Assembly: GCA_016932575.1 (NCBI GenBank)
Contig: JAFGCO010000065.1
Location: forward strand, 87,836-151,835
Source of the DNA: a bacterium
GTDB taxonomy: Bacteria > Zhuqueibacterota > QNDG01 > JAFGCO01
Direction: 5' to 3'
DNA: 64,000 bases
Positions 25,613-34,503 of the stretch are shown piece by piece; position 1 is the first letter of the stretch, and each line of letters opens with the position of its first letter. Position numbers and translations under genes: made by a program. The notes below the pieces were generated by a model. That model made no database searches, was not told the DNA's origin, and worked only from the letters and a program-made list of their open reading frames with translations.

Positions 25613-25981
25613 TTATGATTTCAGCCCGACATCTTTCCGCGCACAGATTCCCCGGATTTTATTATTTCGATCCAGTACAATCAAATGCGACATTTTTTTT
25701 TCTTTCATCACTGTTTTTACCAGCTGTACGGATTGGTCGTCGTAAACGAACCGTATATTGGGATTCATCACATCACGTACTTTCAACTTTCTGAGCTTGT
25801 CCTTATGGATACCGTGACGCATCAATACATCTTTGGCAGACAGAATGCCGTATATATGATGATCATTTTTGACCAGCATCACGCCTGTATTGTTGTGTTT
25901 CATACGCGATAATGCTTCAATCAAATGCATTTCTTCAGGGACAACCCGGACTTTCGAATTCATGATTTCTTTGATTTTCAT
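25613..25981 (-). CDS. Two-CBS-domain protein
   Basis: 122 residues consisting of a CBS pair only: MNSKVRVVPEEMHLIEALSRM ... GILSAKDVLM, and VRDVMNPNIRFVYDDQSVQLV ... IRGICARKDVG. Stand-alone CBS pairs bind AMP, ADP or ATP and act as energy sensors. The mycobacterial Hrp1 (Rv2626c), strongly hypoxia-induced, has the same make-up. AGGAG lies 8 nt before the ATG. It leads the CBS-UspA-M50 unit behind operator F. Confidence 0.92.
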   Translation of the reverse strand: MKIKEIMNSKVRVVPEEMHLIEALSRMKHNNTGVMLVKNDHHIYGILSAKDVLMRHGIHKDKLRKLKVRDVMNPNIRFVYDDQSVQLVKTVMKEKKMSHLIVLDRNNKIRGICARKDVGLKS

Positions 25982-26532
25982 TATAGTCTCCTGTCATCAT
26001 TCATTTGGCTCTTCATGATTAAAAATAACCAGGCATGTTTATGGGATCAATCAGGGAAGCCCCCATTTTTATAACCGATCTTCCCTACCATCTCTGAGCG
26101 AGAACAAATCTATGAAATGATTATCCTTATCCAGCTGCATAATACATTACTATTCTTCTTAATATGAATATAAACCGTATACTTATATGTAGTTACATTT
26201 TCAATAACTTCAGCGGTTTTGATCATTGATGTGGATTCATCATTAAAGAGGAATAACCTTCTTAACAATCAGGTATTTTCTTAAAATGTGGATTTTTTTG
26301 AATGATTCTCAGTTCTATATAGGAAGTAGAATTAGTACTGTATGAATAAAAGCATGACGGAAATAAACGGCTCCATCTGGTTTATATCTGAAAAATCCGA
26401 ATCCCAGCTTTCGCAGGAGTGCTATAAATAAAAAACATCATTAAAAGAATTTAATCCGATTATGTCTTTTGCAGGATTCAGCAGGTGAAAATTTCGGGCG
26501 GCAGCCGGGAATAAACATGGCAGTTGACTGAT
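25982..26532. other. Intergenic region between response regulator and CBS operon
   Basis: 551 bases. It holds operator F and its -10 box near 26022-26067, and an isolated AATCAGG half-site at 26268-26274. A 29-codon ATG frame at 26342 on the plus strand has no ribosome site or family signal and is not called. The rest is AT-rich with no visible gene or strong terminator. Confidence 0.5.
26049..26067 (-). promoter_or_regulatory. Operator F upstream of the CBS-UspA-M50 operon
   Basis: On the minus strand AATGGGG-N5-CCTGATT: right arm perfect, left arm degenerate. The -10-like TATTTT is at 26022-26027, exactly 22 nt beyond. The leader to the CBS ATG is about 35 nt. Confidence 0.65.
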
Positions 26533-27132
26533 TTACGACATCGAGATCCAATCACGCACAAATCGTGTTTGCAACTTTTCAACCTCATCCGTATCGATTT
26601 CCAAATCACCAGCCAGTTGCAAAATACTTTTTCCGGCACTCAATCCATAAATCACTTTTTGTTCTGTTTCAGACAATTCACTTTTTAATAAACATTTTTC
26701 TGTAAGTATTCTCTGGTAATCCTTGAATACAGTCATCTGAGCTTCTTGGCCCAATACAATATAACCCTTCAGGACCAACTGAATGGCATTTCGGATATCT
26801 TGAAAAGCGTTGCTCTTGATCAGATATCCTGATGCCCCCGCACCCAGCATGCCCAGTATAAACTGCCTTTCACAATATATGGAAAGTCCGATGATATGCA
26901 TGTCCGGAAATTGCTGCTTGATCAGTTGTGTGGTTGCCATGCCGTTCAATTCAGGCATATTGATATCCATGAGAATCACATCCGGTGCCAAAATCTGTGC
27001 TTTCTGCCGTACGGATATGCCGTTCGGTGCTTCTCCGACGACCTCCATATCCGGATGGTTTGAAAAAAGGCTTCTCAACCCTTCCCGGAGAATCGCATGA
27101 TCATCTGCCAATAAAATTTTTGTTTTCATCAT
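26533..27132 (-). CDS. NarL/LuxR-type response regulator with degenerate HTH
   Basis: 199 residues. The receiver (about 4-120) is intact: LLADDHA, phospho-acceptor in VILMDINMPELNG, GLSIY, and Lys in YLIKSNAF. The C-terminal segment still follows the LuxR-family pattern (LSETEQKVIYGLSAGKS in place of LTEREREVLQLIAEGKS). Its recognition-helix half is eroded: DTDEVEKLQTRFVRDW replaces the usual VKTIETHRQNLMHKL. DNA binding may be lost or altered. Operator G sits 138 nt upstream, so the gene looks autoregulated or regulon-controlled. The seven-PAS kinase gene ends just upstream (27298), a likely partner. No clear Shine-Dalgarno site before the ATG. Confidence 0.82.
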   Translation of the reverse strand: MMKTKILLADDHAILREGLRSLFSNHPDMEVVGEAPNGISVRQKAQILAPDVILMDINMPELNGMATTQLIKQQFPDMHIIGLSIYCERQFILGMLGAGASGYLIKSNAFQDIRNAIQLVLKGYIVLGQEAQMTVFKDYQRILTEKCLLKSELSETEQKVIYGLSAGKSILQLAGDLEIDTDEVEKLQTRFVRDWISMS

Positions 27133-27269
27133 ACATCAAAACTGTCTGCTGTTAATTGATAAATGAATAAGAGTCATCAACCATCCCGCAATTATTCAGT
27201 AAATAAATAGCACCCTTTTCCCGTTTACTCATAACAATTATAAGTAAGGGAATGTATCGGTATAAAATC

Positions 27270-27288
27270 AATCAGGGAAACCCTGATT
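27270..27288 (-). promoter_or_regulatory. Operator G: perfect inverted repeat before the response regulator
   Basis: AATCAGG-N5-CCTGATT with perfect arms, lying between the kinase stop and the regulator gene. A -10-like TATAAT is at 27237-27242, 28 nt from the repeat. This is longer than the usual 22 nt, although a weaker TACTTA sits 24 nt away. Confidence 0.72.
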
Positions 27289-27297
27289 TTACTTCAT

Positions 27298-30200
27298 TTA
27301 TTCACCCAGATCAAGCGGTGCCTTCAGCCGGATGTATGTGCCCTTGTTTTTTTCTGAAATCAACTTGAACTGCCCCTTCATGAATTCGATCCTTTCCTGG
27401 ATATTGAATAATCCGAATCCGGATGTCGTTTCCATATCTGCTTTCAACTGGTCCGGATTAAAACCGCATCCGTCATCCTTGACCTCGATCTGTATCTTTG
27501 CTCCTGCTTTCATCGCCCGGATATGGACATTTTCAGCGTCTGCATGCTTGACAACATTCATGAGAAGTTCATGGACCGCCTGAAATAGCATGTTGCGCAT
27601 ATCCTCACTGACGGGCTTTTCTGTATGATCATGGGTAAAATGACAGGTCAGTCCATATTCTTTTTCAAATTGTTCGCTGAGCCACTCCAGTGCCGGGATC
27701 AGCCCCAGCTCGTAAAGTACCGGAGGGCTGATCTGAAACGTCATGGATCTCAATTCCCGTATGGTTTCTTCCAGATGATTGTGAACCTCTTCCATGACAG
27801 GTTTCTGAGATTCGGAGGAATCGATGTTTATCGCCTGATCGAGTTTCATATTGGACAGCACGAGCATCTGTATAATGCTGTCGTGCAGTCCGGCTGCAAT
27901 CTCCCTTCGCTGGCGCTCTTCTGCCCGTATCAATTCTGCTGTCAGCGAACGCAGTTTATCCTGAAATTCACTTCGCTGTCTGATCTGCTTCTTTAATTCC
28001 CGGTTCGTTTTCCGGAGTTCTTTTGTCCTTTCCTGAACCTGCCGTTCGAGCTGCTGCTTGGCCTCGCGCAATGCATGTTCATTGAGAACGCGTTCTGTAA
28101 TATCATGCTCAATTGTGGCAACCGCATAAACCGTATTGTCTATATCCCGGAGCGGGGAAAAACTAATGGCCACATATATACTTCGGTTGTCCTTTCGAAT
28201 CCGATTGGTTTCGTAATGTCGAATATGCTCGCCTTTTTTTGTGCGCTCTATTAAACGGGCCTCTTCGTCGCGTTTATCTTCCGGTAAAATCCGGTCGATC
28301 ATATGGCCGATCATTTCCTCGGTTGCATATCCATAAATCCGTTCGGCTCCGGTATTCCAGGCCGTAATGATGCTATTCATGTCACGTACCACAATGGCAT
28401 CCTGAGATTCAGCCACGATTTCAGCAAGCAGCCGTTGATTTTCCACAGCCTGTTTCTGATCAGTGATATCCTGAACCATGCCCAGCATGCGTACGGCCAG
28501 GCGATTTTGATCGCGGATGACATTGCCGGTCTGGCGTAGCCATCGAATGCTGCCATCCATACATATCACCCGGTGTTCCACATCATAAAGACTGTCTTCT
28601 TCTATACAGGCATTAATGGCCTGAGTCACCCGTCTGCGGTCCTCCGGATGAATCAGCCGCAGAAAAGAACGGTAAGACCGGTCGATCCTGCTTTGTTTCA
28701 TGCAGAAAAGCTGTTCCAGGGTATTCGAGTATTCCACCTTGCCGGATCGGATATCCCAGTCCCAGTTGCCGATACCGGCCAGCTGCTGAGCCAGACAATA
28801 TCGTTGTTCGCTTTCCTGAAGTTTTTCCTGCCGCTGGCGCCTATCTGTAATATCATGCCAGGTGACCACTGCACCATTCATTTCGAAGGGATCCTCAATC
28901 GGGGAGGCGGAGACTAGAACATAACGCATCTGATTCTCTGTATTTTTAAAGAGGCAAAGTTCATCCTTAATCATCTCTCCGGAAAGCGCGCGACGGTATA
29001 TCACTTTATCTCTTGGACATTCTGCCGAGCTTTCCGGAGGGATCAGCAGGCTGTTCAGTGCTTTTTCCTCCTGAATGGAAACCGGTTCGCGTCCGAGGGC
29101 CGCATGGGCAGCCGGATTGGCTTTGATAATTTTTCCCCCGGGATTGAAGACCAATATGGGATCCGTCAGAGAGCCGATGACTGCTTCCAGCCTGGCAGTC
29201 TGGTTCTTCAGGTCCCGGCTCAGAGACTGGATATCATCGATAAACCGCTCTCGTTCTGCAATGGCCCGTTGATCTTCGGTAACATCGACCAGGGAATAAA
29301 CCAGGCCGGTCACTTCGCCGATGCTGTCTTTCACCGGAACAAGCGACCAGTCCCAGTAGGTCATGCCCCGGTCCGGATCCCCCGGAAACTCGAAGGGCTT
29401 GGCCTCTGTCATAAACGGTTTTCCTGTTTTTCGTACTTGCTTAAAAATAGCCTGGTTTTCTTTATCCGGGAAAATGTCGAAATGATTATTTCCGATTAAC
29501 TCCTCTTCGCTGTAGCCGCATCCCCGGGCATAGGCACTGTTGACCATGACAAAATTAAATTCCCGGTCCAGATAAGCCAGATGGGTGTTGGTGTTGTCCA
29601 TGACCACTTCGAGCAGATCCCGCTCTTTTTTAAGATCCCTCTCCGCCCGTCGCCTGGGTGTTACATCCCGGGCCACACTCAGCACGGTCTCTACCCGACC
29701 GTCCTGATCAAATTCCGGAATCAAGCTGCAATAAAATATGCGTTTTTCTCCGGATTCAGGAAATTCAAATTCCACGGTATCCGGTTTTTCGCTTTTTATG
29801 ACCTTGTCAATCCTTTTCTCCCACAGATCGCACAGGAAATCAGGTAAATCCAGATTGCGGCTTGTTTTTCCAATTAATTTCTCGGGAGGCATCCCGGTAA
29901 GACCGCTGATGGTCTGATTGATGTACACAAGGTGAAAATCCCGGTCAAACCGGGCAATAATATCCGGAGAATGATCGGCCAGTGTCTGGAGGCGTTTCTC
30001 ACTTCCGAGTATCGCCTGTTCCGCCTTTTTCTGCCGGCGGATATCAATACCAATGCCGATCCGGGTATCATCGTTCAGTTTGATATTGGTCCACTCGGAG
30101 GGAACTGTATCTCCTGTTTTGGTGGTCACATTGAATTCCCGCCACCCGGGATGAAGCGAATCCATAAAGTTGCTGACTTTTTTACGGTAGGCGGGATCCG

Positions 30201-30783
30201 GGTAGACCTTGCTCATGAAATCGCCCTGATTGGCATCCTTATTTGTCCAGCCAAGCACATCCCGGGCATGTTTGTTGAGTGTAAACCGCTCGAGTTTCGG
30301 ATCATACAACACAAGCATAACGGGGATGGTATCCACGAGGGACTGAAGCAGATTACGTTCCCGGCTCAGCGCCTCTTCCACCTGCTTGCGCTCGGTGATG
30401 TCCAAATGGATCCCCCTCGTGCGGATCACCTCCCCCTGTTCATTACGGTAAATACGGCCGGAAGCGACCAGCCACCGGATATCGCCGTCTTCCCGTACGA
30501 TGCGGAATTCATCGCGAAACTCATTACCGGATTGAACGACTTTTTCGAGATGTTTCCGGACGCGGACCCGGTCCGCTTCATGGATATATTCGAAAAAGGT
30601 CTCACCGGTGACGGATTCGCCTTCGGGATCACGGCCCAGCATCTCGTACAGCAGGAGATTCCACTTGGTTCGTCCAGTCCGGTAATCCCGGGCCCATATA
30701 CCCAGTCGAGCAGTTTCAACAGCGAGCTGATAACTGTCTTCAGTGCCGGGCAGTTCATTTTTCACTGTCTTTTGTTTATTCAT
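27298..30783 (-). CDS. Cytoplasmic seven-PAS histidine kinase (NarX/DosS-type HisKA_3)
   Basis: About 1161 residues without membrane segments. Seven PAS units can be counted by their starts: GIWARDYRTGR, VMLVLYDPKLE, PDIIARFDRDF, THLAYLDREF, DPILVFNPGGK, GNWDWDIRSGK and DAIVVRDMNS. A coiled-coil (VQERTKELRKTNRELKKQIRQR) leads to HisKA_3, with the phospho-acceptor His in EIAAGLHDSIIQML, and an HATPase with HELLMNVVKHA and KDDGCGFN. HisKA_3 kinases normally pair with LuxR-type regulators such as those at 26533 and 48224. ATG at 30783 or TTG at 30798; neither has an ideal ribosome site. Confidence 0.9.
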   Translation of the reverse strand: MNKQKTVKNELPGTEDSYQLAVETARLGIWARDYRTGRTKWNLLLYEMLGRDPEGESVTGETFFEYIHEADRVRVRKHLEKVVQSGNEFRDEFRIVREDGDIRWLVASGRIYRNEQGEVIRTRGIHLDITERKQVEEALSRERNLLQSLVDTIPVMLVLYDPKLERFTLNKHARDVLGWTNKDANQGDFMSKVYPDPAYRKKVSNFMDSLHPGWREFNVTTKTGDTVPSEWTNIKLNDDTRIGIGIDIRRQKKAEQAILGSEKRLQTLADHSPDIIARFDRDFHLVYINQTISGLTGMPPEKLIGKTSRNLDLPDFLCDLWEKRIDKVIKSEKPDTVEFEFPESGEKRIFYCSLIPEFDQDGRVETVLSVARDVTPRRRAERDLKKERDLLEVVMDNTNTHLAYLDREFNFVMVNSAYARGCGYSEEELIGNNHFDIFPDKENQAIFKQVRKTGKPFMTEAKPFEFPGDPDRGMTYWDWSLVPVKDSIGEVTGLVYSLVDVTEDQRAIAERERFIDDIQSLSRDLKNQTARLEAVIGSLTDPILVFNPGGKIIKANPAAHAALGREPVSIQEEKALNSLLIPPESSAECPRDKVIYRRALSGEMIKDELCLFKNTENQMRYVLVSASPIEDPFEMNGAVVTWHDITDRRQRQEKLQESEQRYCLAQQLAGIGNWDWDIRSGKVEYSNTLEQLFCMKQSRIDRSYRSFLRLIHPEDRRRVTQAINACIEEDSLYDVEHRVICMDGSIRWLRQTGNVIRDQNRLAVRMLGMVQDITDQKQAVENQRLLAEIVAESQDAIVVRDMNSIITAWNTGAERIYGYATEEMIGHMIDRILPEDKRDEEARLIERTKKGEHIRHYETNRIRKDNRSIYVAISFSPLRDIDNTVYAVATIEHDITERVLNEHALREAKQQLERQVQERTKELRKTNRELKKQIRQRSEFQDKLRSLTAELIRAEERQRREIAAGLHDSIIQMLVLSNMKLDQAINIDSSESQKPVMEEVHNHLEETIRELRSMTFQISPPVLYELGLIPALEWLSEQFEKEYGLTCHFTHDHTEKPVSEDMRNMLFQAVHELLMNVVKHADAENVHIRAMKAGAKIQIEVKDDGCGFNPDQLKADMETTSGFGLFNIQERIEFMKGQFKLISEKNKGTYIRLKAPLDLGE

Positions 30784-31024
30784 ACCTCTTCTATCCAACG
30801 TCTCTTTTCATTATATTGATTGATGCTGTTAGCCCGTTGCCGGAAAATACCGCTGAGGTTCAAAACACGGTTTCATAAAAACAGGCGCGGTCATTCACAA
30901 GATAATTGCTTTGCACAATAATGTAAAGTCCTATATTAAAATAACAGGTTATAAATGCCGGCATTCTTAATTCATATGATTGTTTGATATTGTATATTTT
31001 TTCTGGATTCAAAAAATTCAAAGT

Positions 31025-33223
31025 TTATTTCTCACTTATCTCCTGAAACCCGGCAAGCTGATCCAGAAGTCTTTGCACTTCTTCAGGTTTGGATATCCAG
31101 AATCGTGCTTTGGACCATTCGGATCCGATTTTGATCGAATAGGCGGACGAAGGCAGTACGCTGAATATTTCTTCATCGGTCCAGTCGTCGCCGATGGCCA
31201 GAATGAAATCCCAGGATCGGCTCGACAGCCAGAAAGAGACGTTTCTGGCCTTGCTCAAACCGCTGCTCCGGACTTCAATGTAAGAATATCCATGCCCCAC
31301 TTTCACATCATGATTGGCCGTCAAGCCAATCAAGGTGCTCTTTAATTCGGCAATACGTGCCTCCCGCAATTTGGGAGACACCTTTTCATAATGCCAGAAG
31401 AGCGAATATGCCTGCTCATCGATGTATGACCCGGGTGTTCGTGAGACAAACGAATCCAGGATGGGAGTGATGATCTGTTTCCATGAGGTATCCGGCCGGA
31501 GATATTCGTGCCATTCCTCTTCATACTCCCGGATCCAAGCACCCTGGCTGGCGTACAGGTGCACGGAACTCTTTTCGAACATATCCGTCAGCTTGTCCTG
31601 ATCCAGACCGCTTAACAAAACCACTTCATTGTCCGGTTCCCTGGAGAGCCGCATAAGAATCTCTGCCATGATCGGCCGCTCCGGGGATTCGGATTTCATC
31701 CTATCCGGATCCATAAGAAACTCATCCAGGTCAAACAGCAGCAGACGATGCGCGCTCCGCCGGTAATTCGTAATCAATTGCTCCTCATCTTTTTGCCGGA
31801 ATCGATGTGTGCCGATCGACTGATCTTTCCGCACTACGGATTCCAGATGCTGCATAAAATCATGAACCCAGGTATAGATATCATACCGGCGGATCCGCTC
31901 CCGCATAAACCGGTTGCGGCGGGACCATTCTTCCGCAGGGATCTCGAGTGCGCGATAAATCGCCTCGGCAACGGCCTTGGTGTCATTCGGATTGACGATC
32001 AAAGCCTCGGGCAGCTCATTGGCGGCCCCTGCCATTTCGCTCAGAATAAGGCCTCCCTGTTTATCAACCTGGGCAGCGACAAATTCTTTGGCGATTAAAT
32101 TCATGCCGTCCCGGATCGGTGTCAGCAGGGCCACATCCGCAATACGATACAATTCAATCAATTTCTCCAGAGAAAATCCGCGATAAAAATACCATACCGG
32201 CATCCAATTGATGGAAGCATATTTACCGTTCAACCGGCCGATGACCTGGTCCAGCTGGTCCTTGAGTTCACGATATGAAGCCACATGCGTCCTTGATGGC
32301 ACAGCAATCAGAAGCATCGTAACTTTATAATGATATTCCGGATGTTTTTCCAGGAACTGATCAAAAGCAGCCAGCCGGTGCAAAATACCTTTGGTATAAT
32401 CCAGGCGGTCAACCGATAATATAATTTTCGTGTTCTCATCCCACTTCGATTGAACATGTTCTTTTTTTTGTTTGCCCTCCGTTTTTCCGGCAAATCGCTT
32501 ATAATCAATGCCCATGGGAAATGCATCCACGATCAGTGCATGATTGTTCACCATATACTGGCCAAAACTGTGCTCCATGCCGATAAGACGCCGGACACTG
32601 TTGAAAAAATGATTGACATAATCATGGGTATGAAATCCGATCAGATTGGCGCCCATAAGCCCCTTGAGAATTTCCTTCCGCCAGGGAAGGAGGCGGTAGA
32701 TTTCATAGGAAGGAAAGGGGGTATGAAGGAAAAATCCGATCTTTGCATCGGGAAGTGCCTGCCGCAGCAGTCCCGGCAAAAGCATCAGATGATAATCGTG
32801 CACCCAAATGGTATCGTCGGGTTGTGCATAATTTAAAACGGCATCTCTGAATCTTTCATTCATATTCCGGTAACATTGCCACTGGTTTTCATCATAGGCG
32901 ACGAAAGTCGGAAAATTATGAAAAAGCGGCCAAAGCGTCCTGTTGCAAAAGCCGTAATAATATAGATTGAGCTCGCCGGAAGAGATAAAAATACTGTGAC
33001 AGTGATCGTGTTCCCATAACAGCCGGTTGATTTCTTCGGGTTCTTTTTGCCTTAATTCGTCTGAAGCGATACCGTTCCAGCCGATCCAGATACTTTCCCT
33101 GTTTTGATGATAGGAAGACAAGCCCGTTGCAAGGCCGCCCATGCTTTGCTGCAGTTTAAATTCTTCCGCTTCTTTTTCCACACTGACCGGCAGGCGGTTT
33201 GAGACAATAATGAGCTGACTCAT
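31025..33223 (-). CDS. otsA: Trehalose-6-phosphate synthase/phosphatase fusion (OtsA-OtsB)
   Basis: 732 residues. Residues 1-470 are a full GT20 synthase: [44 protein letters not shown] and [12 protein letters not shown]. Residues about 500-732 are an OtsB-type HAD domain with [11 protein letters not shown] and VVLLSG. However, its first motif reads FDLDEFL instead of DxDGT, so the Thr that helps hold phosphate is gone and phosphatase activity is doubtful. A second protein (44246) has a proper TPP domain. The ATG at 33223 matches the family start. The upstream extension to 33469 belongs to an unrelated gene remnant. No operator was seen here. Confidence 0.93.
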   Translation of the reverse strand: MSQLIIVSNRLPVSVEKEAEEFKLQQSMGGLATGLSSYHQNRESIWIGWNGIASDELRQKEPEEINRLLWEHDHCHSIFISSGELNLYYYGFCNRTLWPLFHNFPTFVAYDENQWQCYRNMNERFRDAVLNYAQPDDTIWVHDYHLMLLPGLLRQALPDAKIGFFLHTPFPSYEIYRLLPWRKEILKGLMGANLIGFHTHDYVNHFFNSVRRLIGMEHSFGQYMVNNHALIVDAFPMGIDYKRFAGKTEGKQKKEHVQSKWDENTKIILSVDRLDYTKGILHRLAAFDQFLEKHPEYHYKVTMLLIAVPSRTHVASYRELKDQLDQVIGRLNGKYASINWMPVWYFYRGFSLEKLIELYRIADVALLTPIRDGMNLIAKEFVAAQVDKQGGLILSEMAGAANELPEALIVNPNDTKAVAEAIYRALEIPAEEWSRRNRFMRERIRRYDIYTWVHDFMQHLESVVRKDQSIGTHRFRQKDEEQLITNYRRSAHRLLLFDLDEFLMDPDRMKSESPERPIMAEILMRLSREPDNEVVLLSGLDQDKLTDMFEKSSVHLYASQGAWIREYEEEWHEYLRPDTSWKQIITPILDSFVSRTPGSYIDEQAYSLFWHYEKVSPKLREARIAELKSTLIGLTANHDVKVGHGYSYIEVRSSGLSKARNVSFWLSSRSWDFILAIGDDWTDEEIFSVLPSSAYSIKIGSEWSKARFWISKPEEVQRLLDQLAGFQEISEK

Positions 33224-33289
33224 TATAATCAACCTCTCTCTTTTGTTTAATAGTACCATTGAAACGAAAAATACGCAAAATCTAAAATC

Positions 33290-33475
33290 GATTTCTCCCA
33301 TACATCCAACGGGAATACGAAGACGGATGGCATCCACACCGCGCCGGTCTTCGGTATCCAGAGATCCGAAAGAAAAAGGAGCAATCACATCCATGGGATT
33401 GACCGTGCGTGCGCTTCCCCAGACAATGTCCTGCCGGCCGCAATAAACAGCAGCAGGTCCGATTCGCAATAATAT
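33290..33475 (-). pseudogene. Fragment of an outer-membrane beta-barrel protein gene
   Basis: About 60 residues in the frame joined to otsA read RIGPAAVYCGRQDIVWGSA, then NPMDVIAPFSFGSLDTEDRRGVDAIRLRIPVG. This is the style of large outer-membrane porin-like proteins (GRQ-WGSG-NPTDV, EERxGVDAxRxRxPLG). It has no start, signal or stop of its own, so I read it as a relic left by deletion. The family assignment is from pattern memory only. Confidence 0.4.
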
Positions 33476-33477
33476 GT

Positions 33478-33529
33478 AAAGCCGCGCTCCACGAAGTCAA
33501 AAAATACAAAAACACGTGAGCGCGGCTTT
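33478..33529 (-). terminator. Long-stem hairpin downstream of BON gene
   Basis: AAAGCCGCGCTC pairs perfectly with GAGCGCGGCTTT (12 bp), with 28 nt between. On the minus strand it lies about 60 nt after the BON gene stop, where a terminator is expected. It lacks a strong following T-run and may be inefficient or a relic of the deleted gene. Confidence 0.5.
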
Positions 33530-33588
33530 CATTGTTCTCAAATCGAGGGGCCGGATTTAATATAATGGTTGAATCAACAGGCTGTCAC

Positions 33589-34323
33589 TTACTTACCTTC
33601 TTCATATTCCACATACAGTCCGTTCACGATATCCACCACGCCAATCAGGTGCGCAATATCTTCTTCAATGGCATGTTTTGCCCAAAGGTTTGTTGTTTTA
33701 CCGGTTAATGTGACGACACCCTCCTCCACCATCACGCGCACATTGTACTGAAACGGATACCGGTTGTTCAATATTTCATGAACCATATCCTTGATATTGG
33801 CATCGGTGTAGCGTTCAACCGAAGGGGTTATTTTTATCTCATTGATGATTCCCTTGACGCCTTTCTGCCAGGATGCGGCAGTTTGAGCCATCATTTTTTC
33901 CCGGTAGAAATCAACCTCACCGGTTAATTTCACAATGCCGTTCGCCACAGTTACCCCGATATCATCAGGATCCTTAATTGTGTAAATGTAATTTAACTCG
34001 TCAATAATATTATTTTTAATAATCTCATCCGGTAAAAGTGCGGCATTGACTATGACCTGATTGGAAATTTTATTGACATTTGGAAATTGAGAAGCGATTT
34101 CAAAGACTCTCAATTTGTCGTACATCAGGTCCACAGTTCCTTCAAGCTCAACCGTTCCTTCTTTCATTACCGACGCGTTGACTGTGTCGTATCCTTCATT
34201 CCCCAAAGCCGCTTCAATTTTATTGATGGATATTTTATCCCCGGCGCCGATTACAGCCTGAGTTATAATAAACGAAAGCGCCAGAATGCTGATGATCAAA
34301 TATATTTTTGTGCGATACCACAT
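33589..34323 (-). CDS. Secreted protein with three BON domains
   Basis: 244 residues. The signal peptide is residues 1-27 (IYLIISILALSFIITQAVIGAG). Three BON units follow, with cores EGTVELEGTVD, ANGIVKLTGEVD and EEGVVTLTGKTT. It is a smaller relative of the six-BON protein at 14094. An envelope-protective role like OsmY is inferred from the family. AAGGAGG lies 6 nt before the ATG. Operator H and TATTAT give a strong candidate promoter only about 40 nt from the start. Confidence 0.88.
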   Translation of the reverse strand: MWYRTKIYLIISILALSFIITQAVIGAGDKISINKIEAALGNEGYDTVNASVMKEGTVELEGTVDLMYDKLRVFEIASQFPNVNKISNQVIVNAALLPDEIIKNNIIDELNYIYTIKDPDDIGVTVANGIVKLTGEVDFYREKMMAQTAASWQKGVKGIINEIKITPSVERYTDANIKDMVHEILNNRYPFQYNVRVMVEEGVVTLTGKTTNLWAKHAIEEDIAHLIGVVDIVNGLYVEYEEGK

Positions 34324-34403
34324 AAAGACCTCCTTGTCTTGGTCATGTTTTTCAACAATGATCTTTCTTATACTTTATAATAATCCGTGTTTTTATGACT
34401 TTC

Positions 34404-34422
34404 CATCGGGAAAATCCTGAAA
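34404..34422 (-). promoter_or_regulatory. Operator H upstream of the three-BON gene
   Basis: On the minus strand TTTCAGG-N5-CCCGATG, identical in both arms to operator C. The -10-like TATTAT is at 34377-34382, exactly 22 nt beyond. Confidence 0.72.
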
Positions 34423-34503
34423 GCTGATTATAAATGCCCTGATTTGATAAATCGAGGCAGGATTTTTATTCCTATTATATTCAGCAGAAAAAGTATAGCA
34501 ATT

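Larger units (their letters stand above)
33224..33588. other. Region between otsA and BON gene
   Basis: 365 bases. It contains a fragment of an outer-membrane protein gene (about 33290-33475, minus strand) and a long hairpin at 33478-33529. No complete gene and no copy of the 19-bp operator were found. Confidence 0.5.

Noticed and set aside
26342-26431. A 29-codon plus-strand frame in the 551-base gap
   Set aside because: No Shine-Dalgarno site, no homologous pattern; length within chance expectation.
29932-30819. A 295-residue plus-strand frame antisense to the seven-PAS kinase
   Set aside because: Long only because the opposite strand codes; residues show no domain and the minus-strand PAS repeats are clear.
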